Positions 6,615 through 14,057 of a stretch of 64,000 nucleotides of DNA are shown here, in pieces. Both the position numbers and the translations under genes were made by a program. Source of the DNA: a bacterium (GTDB lineage Bacteria; Armatimonadota; Fimbriimonadia; Fimbriimonadales; Fimbriimonadaceae); NCBI GenBank assembly GCA_027483535.1, contig JAIXUN010000002.1:682001-746000 (forward strand). Reading direction: 5' to 3'. Below the pieces are notes generated by a model. It did no database searches and had not been told where the DNA came from. It saw only the letters and a list, made by a program, of their open reading frames with translations. Position 1 is the stretch's first letter; each line of letters begins with the position of its first letter.

Positions 6615-8006
6615 CTATTTCAGCGTCTGAGTAAGAATCAGGTTCGTGCTGCCCGGGGTCCCCGCCGGAAAGCCCGCGGTGTAGATGTACCGATCGCCGA
6701 TACGAAGCTTCTTCAGCTTCATGAAAGCCTCCACCGAGCGATCGAGATTGTTCTCCATATCGCTCACACCCTCGATGTAAACCGTATCAACGCCCCAGAC
6801 CACCGCCATGTAAGCAAGCGTCTGCTTCTGCCAGCTAGCGCAGAGAATGGGGGCCTTTGGTCGATACTTCGAGATCAGTCTTGGGGTCTGCCCACTGCTC
6901 GAAGCACAAACAATGGCCTTGGGCTTCATCTCCCGCTCGAGACTACCGACCGCGTTCACCACCGCGTCTACCGTGGGGTCGACCTTCGGTGGGACAACGT
7001 AATCGGGGTGGCTGGCGATCACTTCCTCCGCCGCCTCCGCGATCTTCGCCATGGTTTTCACGCACTCGATGGGATAGCTACCTGCTGCAGTCTCTCCGCT
7101 CAGCATCACCGCATCGGTGCCATCGAGAATCGCGTTAAAGACGTCGCTCGCTTCCGCCCGAGTGGGGCGCGGATTGTTCACCATGCTTTCGAGCATCTGA
7201 GTGGCGGTGATGACGGGTTTGCCCGACAGGCTGCACTTCTCAATAATCGCCTTCTGCGCGGCGGGCACAGATTCAATCTCCATCTGCAAGCCCATGTCGC
7301 CGCGAGCAACCATGATGATGTCCACCATTTTCAAGATGTCGTCGAGATCCTTGATGGCTTCGCGAGTCTCGATCTTCGCGCAGATGCGCATCTCGGCATC
7401 GATGTGATCGAGGAACCGCCGCAGTTCTCGAATATCCAGCGCCGACTTCACGTAGCTCAGCGCAATAAAGTCGCAACCCGCAAGCTTCGCCTGAACCGCG
7501 TCGTCGATGTCTTTTGAGGTCAACGCCGGGACATCGAAAACTTTCCCGACAAGGGTCACGCCTTTCTTGCTCTTGAGGGTTCCGCCCGTAACAACCTTCC
7601 CAACAAACTCACCCTTTTCGCCGGAGGTGATTTTGATTTCAATCTCGCCATCGCCCAGCAAGAGTCGACCACCGGGCTCCATCGCGGCCAAAATCTCGGA
7701 CTGGTTGATGGGCACATCCTTGTTGAGCCCTACCGGAATCGATTGCCCCGTCACCAAGTCAATGGACCCACCGGGGATATCACCCACGCGAAACTTAGGA
7801 CCTTGGAGGTCGGCTAGGATGGCCACCGGAGAGTGGATCGGAGACAGCTCGCGAATCCAGCCAATCCATCGTTGTTTCGCTTCCCAATCGCCGTGACTGC
7901 AGTTCAATCGAGCCACGTTCATTCCGGCATCGATGAGCTGTTTGATCTTTTCTTTCGAGTCAACTGCGGGGCCAAGTGTGCAAACAATCTTTGTGCGGCG
8001 TTTCAA
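6615..8006 (-). CDS. pyk: Pyruvate kinase
   Basis: This is a full-length pyruvate kinase, converting phosphoenolpyruvate and ADP to pyruvate and ATP as the last step of glycolysis. Visible family features are the N-terminal KRRTKIVCTLGPAVDS, NVARLNCSHGD, ADLQGPKFRVGD, the active-site signature RICAKIETREAI, ARGDMGLQM, KPVITATQMLESM and TDAVMLSGETAAGSYP, then a C-terminal domain ending GTPGSTNLILTQTLK. The track starts at a GTG (8045), adding 13 residues. I prefer the TTG at 8006, which gives the usual family N-terminus and has AGGA at proper spacing. The length is then 463 aa, within the usual range. It is transcribed divergently from gmhB. Confidence 0.96.
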   Translation of the reverse strand: MKRRTKIVCTLGPAVDSKEKIKQLIDAGMNVARLNCSHGDWEAKQRWIGWIRELSPIHSPVAILADLQGPKFRVGDIPGGSIDLVTGQSIPVGLNKDVPINQSEILAAMEPGGRLLLGDGEIEIKITSGEKGEFVGKVVTGGTLKSKKGVTLVGKVFDVPALTSKDIDDAVQAKLAGCDFIALSYVKSALDIRELRRFLDHIDAEMRICAKIETREAIKDLDDILKMVDIIMVARGDMGLQMEIESVPAAQKAIIEKCSLSGKPVITATQMLESMVNNPRPTRAEASDVFNAILDGTDAVMLSGETAAGSYPIECVKTMAKIAEAAEEVIASHPDYVVPPKVDPTVDAVVNAVGSLEREMKPKAIVCASSSGQTPRLISKYRPKAPILCASWQKQTLAYMAVVWGVDTVYIEGVSDMENNLDRSVEAFMKLKKLRIGDRYIYTAGFPAGTPGSTNLILTQTLK

Positions 8007-8146
8007 AATGCATCCTGCCTTGCCGAATCTCGGCGACGGGCCCACCGTTTACCGGGCGCATTTACAGTATGCCAGTTCGTCTGCCGGTCTGCCGAGGGCA
8101 GCGTCGGTACGTTCACGAATCAAAAACATCGTAAACTTCGGCACGG

Positions 8147-8701
8147 ATGGATTCGCCAAAGGTTCTGGTCCTCGATCGCGATGGGACGCTGATTGTCGAG
8201 AAGCATTACCTCGCCGATCCTGACCTAGTGGAACTCATTCCCGGTGCTACAAAAGCGCTGCACACGCTTACCGAACAAGGGTGGATTTTTGTGGTGGTGA
8301 CCAACCAGTCCGGCGTTGCTAGGGGAATGTTCAGCCTAGTGGAGGTTGCGGCGGTGAACGCTAAGATCGACTCTCTTCTCGCTGAGTCTGGCTTGAAGGT
8401 TGCGGGCTGGTACGTCTCTCCCGACGGACCCGAAGGGGAGTCGCAAACAAGAAAACCCGCCCCCGGCTTAGTCCTACAAGCCGCCCAAGCCATCGGGTTC
8501 ACCCCCAGCGAAGCCGTGTACGTGGGCGATAAAGCGTCCGACCTTCTTCTCGGGAGGAATCTTGGCGGACGGGATGTCCTTGTCCGAACGGGATACGGAC
8601 CAAAAACGGAAGCGGAACTCACCTTTCAGCCCTGGGCGATCATCGATTCTTTGGCGAACCTGCCAAACTTACTGGAGACCGACTCAAGCCATTTCGGTTA
8701 G
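8147..8701 (+). CDS. gmhB: D-glycero-D-manno-heptose 1,7-bisphosphate 7-phosphatase
   Basis: This is a HAD-superfamily phosphatase of the histidinol/heptose-bisphosphate branch. Motif I is VLVLDRDGTLIVE, followed by YLADPDLVELIPGA, motif II VVVTNQSGVARGMFS, KPAPGLVLQAA and motif IV YVGDKASDLLLG. It removes the 7-phosphate of heptose 1,7-bisphosphate in the ADP- or GDP-heptose pathway in the cytoplasm. The usual zinc-binding Cys loop is not obvious here: the loop reads YVSPDGPEGES without CxH...C, so the metal site may be missing. The next gene, gmhA, starts 8 bases downstream and wecB overlaps that, forming one operon. Confidence 0.88.
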   Translation: MDSPKVLVLDRDGTLIVEKHYLADPDLVELIPGATKALHTLTEQGWIFVVVTNQSGVARGMFSLVEVAAVNAKIDSLLAESGLKVAGWYVSPDGPEGESQTRKPAPGLVLQAAQAIGFTPSEAVYVGDKASDLLLGRNLGGRDVLVRTGYGPKTEAELTFQPWAIIDSLANLPNLLETDSSHFG

Positions 8702-8709
8702 CTGAAACA

Positions 8710-9336
8710 ATGAGCAGTTCCGTCCCTTCTCCGCAAAGCGAATTCCCATCCCTTATCGATGCTCACTTTCAAGAGTCGATTCGGGTGAAGGCGCTCACTC
8801 AAGAGGTCTGCAAGCAGGCGCTTTTAGACGCGGTGGCAATGGTCGCGGAATCCTACGCCAAGGGTGGCAAACTCCTCCTTTGCGGCAACGGTGGCAGTGC
8901 GGCCGATGCGCAGCACCTTGCCGCCGAATTCATAAGCACGCTGTCGGCCACCTTCCGCCGAAGAGCCCTTCCCGCGATCTCGCTTGCCGCTGACACCTCG
9001 ACCATGACGGCGCGCGCCAACGACTTCCACTTCGACGAGGTCTTCTCTCGGCAGGTCGAGGCATTTGGGAATCCTGGGGACGTTCTGATCGGGTTCAGCA
9101 CGTCGGGCAACTCCAAAAACGTGGTGAAAGCGGCGGAAGAGGCAAAAACTCGCGGCGTGAAGGTGATCTCTTTCACTGGAGACGGTGGCGGAAAACTTGC
9201 CGAACTCAGCGATGTTCTTCTGGCCGTTCCAAGCGGAAACACCCAGCACATTCAAGAGTCCCACATTGCGCTGTATCACTTGCTCTGCGGTCTGGTCGAA
9301 AAGACCCTCTTCCATGCGGATGGGACCGAACGATGA
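8710..9336 (+). CDS. gmhA: Phosphoheptose (sedoheptulose 7-phosphate) isomerase
   Basis: This SIS-domain protein of 208 aa has the GmhA hallmarks. They are LLLCGNGGSAADAQHLAAEFI, ISLAADTSTMTARANDF, DVLIGFSTSGNSKNVVKAAEEAK, VKVISFTGDGGGKLAELSD and the terminal QHIQESHIALYHLLCGLVE, whose Glu/His residues form the active site. It converts sedoheptulose 7-phosphate to D-glycero-D-manno-heptose 7-phosphate, the first committed step towards activated heptose for lipopolysaccharide or S-layer glycans. It lies between gmhB and wecB. Its stop overlaps the start of wecB (ATGA), indicating translational coupling. Confidence 0.94.
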   Translation: MSSSVPSPQSEFPSLIDAHFQESIRVKALTQEVCKQALLDAVAMVAESYAKGGKLLLCGNGGSAADAQHLAAEFISTLSATFRRRALPAISLAADTSTMTARANDFHFDEVFSRQVEAFGNPGDVLIGFSTSGNSKNVVKAAEEAKTRGVKVISFTGDGGGKLAELSDVLLAVPSGNTQHIQESHIALYHLLCGLVEKTLFHADGTER

Positions 9337-10436
9337 GCAAACCCAAGGTCGCCCTCGTTGTCGGCACGCGGCCCGACGCCATCAAAACCATGCCCGTGGT
9401 TCTGGCGCTCCAGAAGATCTCAGAGGTTGAAACCGTCCTCATTTCCACCGGACAGCATCGTGAGATGCTGGATCAAGTCTTTGCGACCTTCGAGGTGCAA
9501 CCTCAAATCGAACTGAATCTGATGAAGCCAGGGCAATCTCTTTCCGAGATGACCGGGCGGATGTCTTTGGCCCTCGGCGAAGCCATCGAAACGGTGAAAC
9601 CGCAATTTCTTTTGGCCCAAGGCGATACGACGACCACCTTCCTAGCGGGACTCATGGCGTTCTACGCCCAGGTTCCATTCGGGCACATCGAGGCCGGGTT
9701 GCGAACGCACAACGTGCACAATCCGTTTCCAGAAGAGTTCAACCGACAGGCGGTGGCTCTCTTCGCCGAGCATCACTACGCGCCAACCGAATGGTCGGCC
9801 GCCAACCTCAAAAGGGAACACGTCCCGGACTCCAAAATCTTCGTGACCGGAAACACGGGCATCGACGCAGTCAAGATGGTTGCCGCCAAGCGCGAACAAA
9901 CTTGGCTTCCTGAGCACAAGGGGCGAGTCTTGCTCATGACGATGCACCGTCGCGAGAACTGGGGCGAGCCGATGAGCGATGTCGCGAGCAATGTTCGCAA
10001 GCTTGTCGATCGCTACGAAGACACTCACCTAGTCGTGGCGATGCACCGCAACCCGATCGTAAGAGAAGTCTTGCAAGCCGAGCTTGGCGGGCATGACCGA
10101 ATCGAACTCATCGAGCCGCCCGAATACGAGAGCTTTGTAAAGCTGATGCAACGGGCAACGCTCATCCTCTCCGATTCCGGTGGCGTTCAAGAAGAAGCTC
10201 CCGCTTTTGGAATCCCGGTTTTGGTTCTGCGAACCACCACCGAGCGCCCTGAAGGTGTGGACGCCGGTTGCGCCAAACTGGTCGGGACCGATGGTAATGT
10301 CGTTTACCAAGAAGCGGTTCGACTGCTGGACGATCCCGAAGCCTACGCTTCTATGGCAAAGGCGGCGAGCCCCTACGGCGACGGATCAGCAGGTGCTCGC
10401 ATCGTGAAGCACATTCGAGACTTTCTGCAGGTTTAG
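9333..10436 (+). CDS. wecB: UDP-N-acetylglucosamine 2-epimerase (non-hydrolysing)
   Basis: This 367-aa enzyme interconverts UDP-GlcNAc and UDP-ManNAc. The sequence shows GTRPDAIKTMPVVLAL (the usual E is D here), ISTGQHREMLDQ, LAQGDTTTTFLAG, FGHIEAGLRT, NPFPEEFNRQ, MTMHRRENWGEP, SDSGGVQEEAPAFGIPVLVLR and RPEGVDAGCAKLVG, i.e. all active-site acidic residues and the His of the family. It overlaps gmhA by 4 bases, which places ManNAc-type sugars and heptoses in one biosynthetic operon, presumably for surface polysaccharide. A following HAD gene is convergent, with only 8 bases between the stops. The alternative symbol in Gram-positives is mnaA. Confidence 0.95.
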   Translation: MSKPKVALVVGTRPDAIKTMPVVLALQKISEVETVLISTGQHREMLDQVFATFEVQPQIELNLMKPGQSLSEMTGRMSLALGEAIETVKPQFLLAQGDTTTTFLAGLMAFYAQVPFGHIEAGLRTHNVHNPFPEEFNRQAVALFAEHHYAPTEWSAANLKREHVPDSKIFVTGNTGIDAVKMVAAKREQTWLPEHKGRVLLMTMHRRENWGEPMSDVASNVRKLVDRYEDTHLVVAMHRNPIVREVLQAELGGHDRIELIEPPEYESFVKLMQRATLILSDSGGVQEEAPAFGIPVLVLRTTTERPEGVDAGCAKLVGTDGNVVYQEAVRLLDDPEAYASMAKAASPYGDGSAGARIVKHIRDFLQV

Positions 10437-10444
10437 AGGATCCG

Positions 10445-11056
10445 TTAAAGAATCCCGCTTAAACCGGCACGAATCTGCGCCGCCACGTCACCGCTGGGGT
10501 CAATCCGGTGGGCATTCCAACCTTGGGCGAGGGCGGCATCAACGTTCTTCGGCGCGTCGTCGAAGTAGACAATCTCCGCGGGGGGCCAGCCTGTATCTTG
10601 GACCACGAACTGAAAGATGCCGGGATCGGGTTTGTTGATCCCGATCTCGTAGCTGGAAAACTTTCGTTGGAGAGCAATCACCGCCGGGAATGGACCGTTC
10701 TTCGTCAGCCAATCCCAATGAATCGGATTGTTGTTGCTCAGGCATGCTGTCTCGATCCCCTTTGCGTGGAGTTCCTGAACAATGTCGTGAACGCCCGGAA
10801 ACTCGTCTTCGAGAATCGCTTCGTGCAGTTTTTGAGCCGTCTCAAGATCGGAAAGACCAAGGTAGTCCACTAGCGATTGAAGATAATCGGCTACCGAAAC
10901 TTGCTTTGCTTCCATGGGAACGTACGTTGGAATCGTAAAGACGCTTTCCTCTAGATGTTCCGGGTGCCCAAGGGTAAGGCCCAGTTTCTCCACGGGTCGT
11001 TGCCAGGTGTGGACTGCCTTCACCAGAACATTGCCAATATCGAAGCAAACGGGCAT
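10445..11056 (-). CDS. HAD-family phosphatase (YihX/HAD-IA type)
   Basis: This 203-aa HAD-superfamily hydrolase has motif I VCFDIGNVLVKA, in which the usual second Asp is replaced by Asn as in the YihX/glucose-1-phosphatase and epoxide-hydrolase N-domain groups. An alpha-helical cap follows, then motif II ETACLSNNNPIHWDWL, the motif III Lys in GINKPDPGIFQFV and motif IV EIVYFDDAPKNVDAAL with two acidic residues. It probably dephosphorylates a small sugar phosphate or similar metabolite; the substrate cannot be read from sequence. The gene is convergent with wecB and followed upstream by the marR-type gene on the same strand. Confidence 0.85.
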   Translation of the reverse strand: MPVCFDIGNVLVKAVHTWQRPVEKLGLTLGHPEHLEESVFTIPTYVPMEAKQVSVADYLQSLVDYLGLSDLETAQKLHEAILEDEFPGVHDIVQELHAKGIETACLSNNNPIHWDWLTKNGPFPAVIALQRKFSSYEIGINKPDPGIFQFVVQDTGWPPAEIVYFDDAPKNVDAALAQGWNAHRIDPSGDVAAQIRAGLSGIL

Positions 11057-11087
11057 GCCAGTATTTTTGCAGGTTTGACCCTGTTGG

Positions 11088-11555
11088 TTAATTGTCCGAT
11101 TCTAGTTTCTCTGCGATTGGCACGTCTACCGGTGACGAAAACGACTCCTCGACGACGCTCGCGTAAATCTTCACCGCCGTAACGAGCGTTTTTTCCCCCT
11201 CTTCCGTAAGTTGAGCCCTTAAAGATCGCCGATCGGCTTCGGTGGTCTCGCGGCGAACAAGTCCCAGACCTTCCAGCCTCCGAAGCCGGCTCGTAATGGT
11301 GGTGGGTGGGAGCTTGAGCGAACTGGAAATGCTGGATGGTGAGATGGAGCTTCCCACCCGCTCGCGAAGGAAGCAAAAGAGAACCTCCGCTAGCGATAGG
11401 TCGATCGGCAGCTCTGCCTGCAGACGGTTGTCGATCTCGGCTTCGGTCGTCCGGATCGATAACTTCATCACTCCGTATTCGATCAGCTTGGGCGAGAAGA
11501 GAAGCCCTTCTCTCAAATTCTGGATCTGCTGGGCCTTTTGGCCGATGTTTCCCAC
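11088..11555 (-). CDS. MarR-family transcriptional regulator
   Basis: This 155-aa winged-helix protein starts at GTG. The region LSLAEVLFCFLRERVGSSISPSSISSSLKLPPTTITSRLRRLEGLGLVRRET is a MarR-type helix-turn-helix, and EADRRSLRAQLTEEGEKTL is the wing (DRR motif) followed by the dimerisation helix. MarR proteins bind as dimers to short palindromes and are released by small ligands. A perfect 11-bp inverted repeat lies between this gene and the divergent gene at 11615, so autoregulation plus control of that neighbour is very likely. The ligand is unknown. Confidence 0.9.
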   Translation of the reverse strand: MGNIGQKAQQIQNLREGLLFSPKLIEYGVMKLSIRTTEAEIDNRLQAELPIDLSLAEVLFCFLRERVGSSISPSSISSSLKLPPTTITSRLRRLEGLGLVRRETTEADRRSLRAQLTEEGEKTLVTAVKIYASVVEESFSSPVDVPIAEKLESDN

Positions 11556-11565
11556 GACTCTAGTT

Positions 11566-11596
11566 TATGCGATATCATTTATTACGATATCGCATA
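11566..11596. promoter_or_regulatory. Operator for the MarR-type regulator (perfect inverted repeat)
   Basis: TATGCGATATC and GATATCGCATA are exact inverted 11-bp arms separated by 9 bases. The element lies 10 bases before the regulator's GTG and 18 bases before the ATG of the divergent gene, the expected position for an operator controlling both. Confidence 0.8.
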
Positions 11597-11614
11597 ATGC
11601 GACAAGGAAATAAA

Positions 11615-11992
11615 ATGAGTTTAGGTTTCAAGCAGGTCAAGATCGGTCTTTCGGTCGTCGTGTTCGGAGTCGCCGTTGGGTGGGTGCTCGCCAACCCCAA
11701 GAAGGCCACCCTTGTCGGATCGTGGGAGGGCTCGCAGCGAGGCATCCAAACGCGAACCGACTTTCTTCAAGATGGGACGTTCAAAACAATCGCCCAAACA
11801 AAGCCGACCCCTATCGAGATGACTGGCAAGTGGGAAGCAAAGCCAGACCAAGTTCGCATGTTCGAATGCAAAACCAAGGACGGAATGTCGCTTCCAGACC
11901 ATGCCGTCGCACTCATTTGGAGTGGGGCAGATGAGGTCACCTTTGAACTCAATGGCGAAAAAGGCACCTATCGTCGAATAAGGGCGAACTAA
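11615..11992 (+). CDS. Small exported/membrane-anchored lipocalin-like protein under MarR control
   Basis: I place the start at the ATG at 11615 because AAGGAA sits 6 bases before it. The track start at 11567 lies inside the operator. The 125-aa product has one N-terminal hydrophobic segment (VKIGLSVVVFGVAVGWVLA), an uncleaved anchor or signal peptide. It is followed by a small beta-barrel-like domain of the type LVGSWEGSQRG...TRTDFLQDGTFKTIA...MTGKWEAKPDQVRMF. This 'GSW...DGTF...GKW' pattern occurs in small lipocalin-like domains of unknown ligand. The shared operator suggests it is the regulator's main target. Confidence 0.65.
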   Translation: MSLGFKQVKIGLSVVVFGVAVGWVLANPKKATLVGSWEGSQRGIQTRTDFLQDGTFKTIAQTKPTPIEMTGKWEAKPDQVRMFECKTKDGMSLPDHAVALIWSGADEVTFELNGEKGTYRRIRAN

Positions 11993-12018
11993 GAGAGCGT
12001 TCCGCCCAAAGGTTGTAA

Positions 12019-12046
12019 GAACGCCCCACAACTTGGTGGGGCGTTC
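12019..12046. terminator. Hairpin between convergent genes
   Basis: A perfect 11-bp stem GAACGCCCCAC/GTGGGGCGTTC with a 6-nt loop lies between the stop codons of the lipocalin-like gene and the second PEP-CTERM gene. The T-tract is weak on both strands, so it may be a bidirectional terminator of moderate strength. Confidence 0.6.
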
Positions 12047-12054
12047 TAATGCGG

Positions 12055-12849
12055 TTACTTTTTGCGCTTACGAGCCATGGCAGCCAAGCCCAGCCCTAAA
12101 GCCGCCCAAGTGGCGGGCTCCGGCGTGGAAGCGGTCTCGCCCTTCAAGTTGTTGAAGAAGTGCTCGTACCGCGGGGCATTGACCGTATTAAACGCGGAGC
12201 TGGAAGTGGCAAAAAACTCTGAAAACTCCAGCGAAGTATTGCTTGTGAAGGAAAACGATTCGGTTGCGCTCGTAGCCAAATCGGTGAGTATCGTTTTGAG
12301 GGTGAAATCACTCTCCTTGACGAACTCGATGTGGAGGCCGGTATCGGTAAATGGGATGCTGAAGTTGTAAGCCAAGACGCCCGTGTCGGTTTGAACTCTC
12401 GCCCGATAACTCGATTGGTCGCCAACGTACCCAAGGCTGACCTGAAAGCCGTTCGAGCCCTTTAAGCCAACCTGGACTTGCGAGCCGCTTTTGGCATCGC
12501 CATTGTCGAAATCGAGTGAAAACTTTTGAATGTCTGTGGCGTAAATCGGACGCGAAACCTGGACCTGACCACCGTCCCAGGAGTTGATGCCGAACGATTT
12601 CCCGGCCGTATCTATGTTTGGACTGTTTGTTCCGAACCCGTTGTATCGAGAGGTGTAGATGAAGTTGTCCGCCCGAAGAGGATCGTCGTTGTCGATCACC
12701 CAATTGCCAAATCCAGACCCACCGTTATCCGCTCCATTCCAATTGATATGGTAGGTAGGGTGACTCGCGGAATCAAAAGCAACAACGTCGGCAAACGAGT
12801 GGACCGAAATGGCGGCGAAGGCTACAGCGAAGATGGCTCTATTTCTCAT
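12055..12849 (-). CDS. PEP-CTERM sorting-signal protein
   Basis: This exported protein of about 264 aa has a signal peptide (MRNRAIFAVAFAAISVHSFA) and a C-terminal STPEPATWAALGLGLAAMARKRKK sorting signal. The ATG at 12849 is preferred over the track's TTG at 12861 because GGGGA lies 5 bases before it. The body resembles a jelly-roll or lectin-like beta sandwich (YHINWNGADNGGSGFGNWV, SRPIYATDIQKFSLDFDNG, QVSLGYVGDQSSYRAR), a pattern common in PEP-CTERM proteins of polysaccharide-rich surfaces. No catalytic motif is seen. Confidence 0.87.
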   Translation of the reverse strand: MRNRAIFAVAFAAISVHSFADVVAFDSASHPTYHINWNGADNGGSGFGNWVIDNDDPLRADNFIYTSRYNGFGTNSPNIDTAGKSFGINSWDGGQVQVSRPIYATDIQKFSLDFDNGDAKSGSQVQVGLKGSNGFQVSLGYVGDQSSYRARVQTDTGVLAYNFSIPFTDTGLHIEFVKESDFTLKTILTDLATSATESFSFTSNTSLEFSEFFATSSSAFNTVNAPRYEHFFNNLKGETASTPEPATWAALGLGLAAMARKRKK

Positions 12850-13127
12850 AAAAATCCCCAAAAAGCACCGTCCGAAGACCAGTCAATTATACGGCTCGTG
12901 CCACAAAGCTGCACGAAGGAAAAGGGAGTGATTCGCTCGTAAAAATGACAGTTTTTCGAACTTCACGAAGGTTAAACAAAACCCGTTGAGGTGGCACCGA
13001 GCAACGGAGAGCTGCGCGACCCCACAAGAGGCATTGAGGCGCATCGAGCCAATATTGCCTTCGATCATTAGGTGAGAATCCGAGAAAGAGCGAAGTGCGC
13101 CCTAGATTTGTGGCGTAATACGCACAG
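12850..13127. other. Intergenic region between divergent genes
   Basis: These 278 bases separate the PEP-CTERM gene from the ATP-grasp gene. They contain a weak AT stem near 12938-12958 (AAAAA...TTTTT flanked by CG) and no convincing coding frame. The 61-codon minus ORF at 12883-13068 has no recognisable protein character. The interval presumably carries promoters for both flanking genes. Confidence 0.4.
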
Positions 13128-14057
13128 GTGAGCAGTGTCGTTGATCTAGTCGTTCTCTATGAACACCCCGAGTGGCAGAAACCGCTTTTCGCGGCCCTAG
13201 AGGCGGTCGGAATCAATTTTTCGGCGTTCGATTTGAAGTCGGGCGCGTTTGATCCCGCTGATCTTCCTCACACCAAGTTGGTATTCAACCAAGCCAGCCC
13301 AAGCGGTTACGTTCGCGGGAACGATCGTTCGATCCCTCTGGCGATCTCGATCATCCAGAGCTATGAGCACGCGGGGGTTCCGGTTCTCAATGGCTCTAAG
13401 GCGCTTCAATTAGAGCTCAGCAAGGCGGCTCAGGTGAGTCTTCTCAAGTCGCTCGGGTTGGACTATCCCCGTTCCGTCGCTTTCAATAATGTTGCTGCTG
13501 TAGAAGGTCTCTGGACTCAGTGGCCCGCTCTTCTCAAGCCCGAGCAAGGCGGAAGCGGAGCCCGCATCTACCAGGTCCAGAACTTCGATGAGGTGCAGAC
13601 CATCCTGAGCGACCCCTTTATCTGGCAACCCGACCGTCTCTTCTTGCTCCAAGAGCTCCTGGATTACGATCGAGACTTCGGCATCGTTCGACTCGAATTC
13701 TTGGGAGGAGAACTGCTTTACGCAATGCGAGTGGTCTCGCACGGAGCGTTCAATCTTTGTCCGTCTGAGGTCTGCAACCCGGGTGACGGTAGCGATGGCG
13801 CTTGCGCGATCCCTACGACCAAACCGCCCGAGTTCTTCGCCTATCCCGAAGTCCCAAGCGCCATTGTGCAAGCAGGGAAGCGGATCGTCCAAGTTGGTGG
13901 ACTCGATGTCGCGGGTCTGGAGTACGCGGTCACGAGGGACGGTCGAGTGGTGTTCTACGACATCAACGCTAACTCAAACTTGCGACCCGCGGTCGCGAAG
14001 GAGTTCGGCTTCGACCCCTTCGAGCGTGTGGTCGAGTTCCTGAAGAGCAATATCTAG
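13128..14057 (+). CDS. ATP-grasp family ligase (RimK-like)
   Basis: This 309-aa protein starts at GTG. It has an N-terminal pre-ATP-grasp region (VLYEHPEWQKPLFAALEAVG, LVFNQASPSGYVRGN) and the ATP-grasp fold. Recognisable parts are GVPVLNGSKALQLELSKAAQVSLLKSLGLDYP, WPALLKPEQGGSGARIYQV (ATP-binding Lys and Gly loop), RLFLLQELLDYDRDFGIVRLEFL, GLEYAVTRDGRVVFYDINANSNL (metal-binding Glu/Asn strand). It should form an amide or peptide bond through an acyl-phosphate. The substrate is unknown and no partner gene indicates one. The 3' end overlaps the convergent AlgE-like gene by 4 bases. Confidence 0.8.
   Translation: MSSVVDLVVLYEHPEWQKPLFAALEAVGINFSAFDLKSGAFDPADLPHTKLVFNQASPSGYVRGNDRSIPLAISIIQSYEHAGVPVLNGSKALQLELSKAAQVSLLKSLGLDYPRSVAFNNVAAVEGLWTQWPALLKPEQGGSGARIYQVQNFDEVQTILSDPFIWQPDRLFLLQELLDYDRDFGIVRLEFLGGELLYAMRVVSHGAFNLCPSEVCNPGDGSDGACAIPTTKPPEFFAYPEVPSAIVQAGKRIVQVGGLDVAGLEYAVTRDGRVVFYDINANSNLRPAVAKEFGFDPFERVVEFLKSNI

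Noticed and set aside
6570-7517. 315-aa plus-strand ORF antisense to pyk
   Set aside because: Composition is His/Arg/Leu-rich without domain signature and it lies entirely over the pyruvate kinase gene; a shadow frame.
12883-13068. 61-aa minus ORF in the intergenic region
   Set aside because: No RBS, no recognisable motif, composition typical of chance frames.
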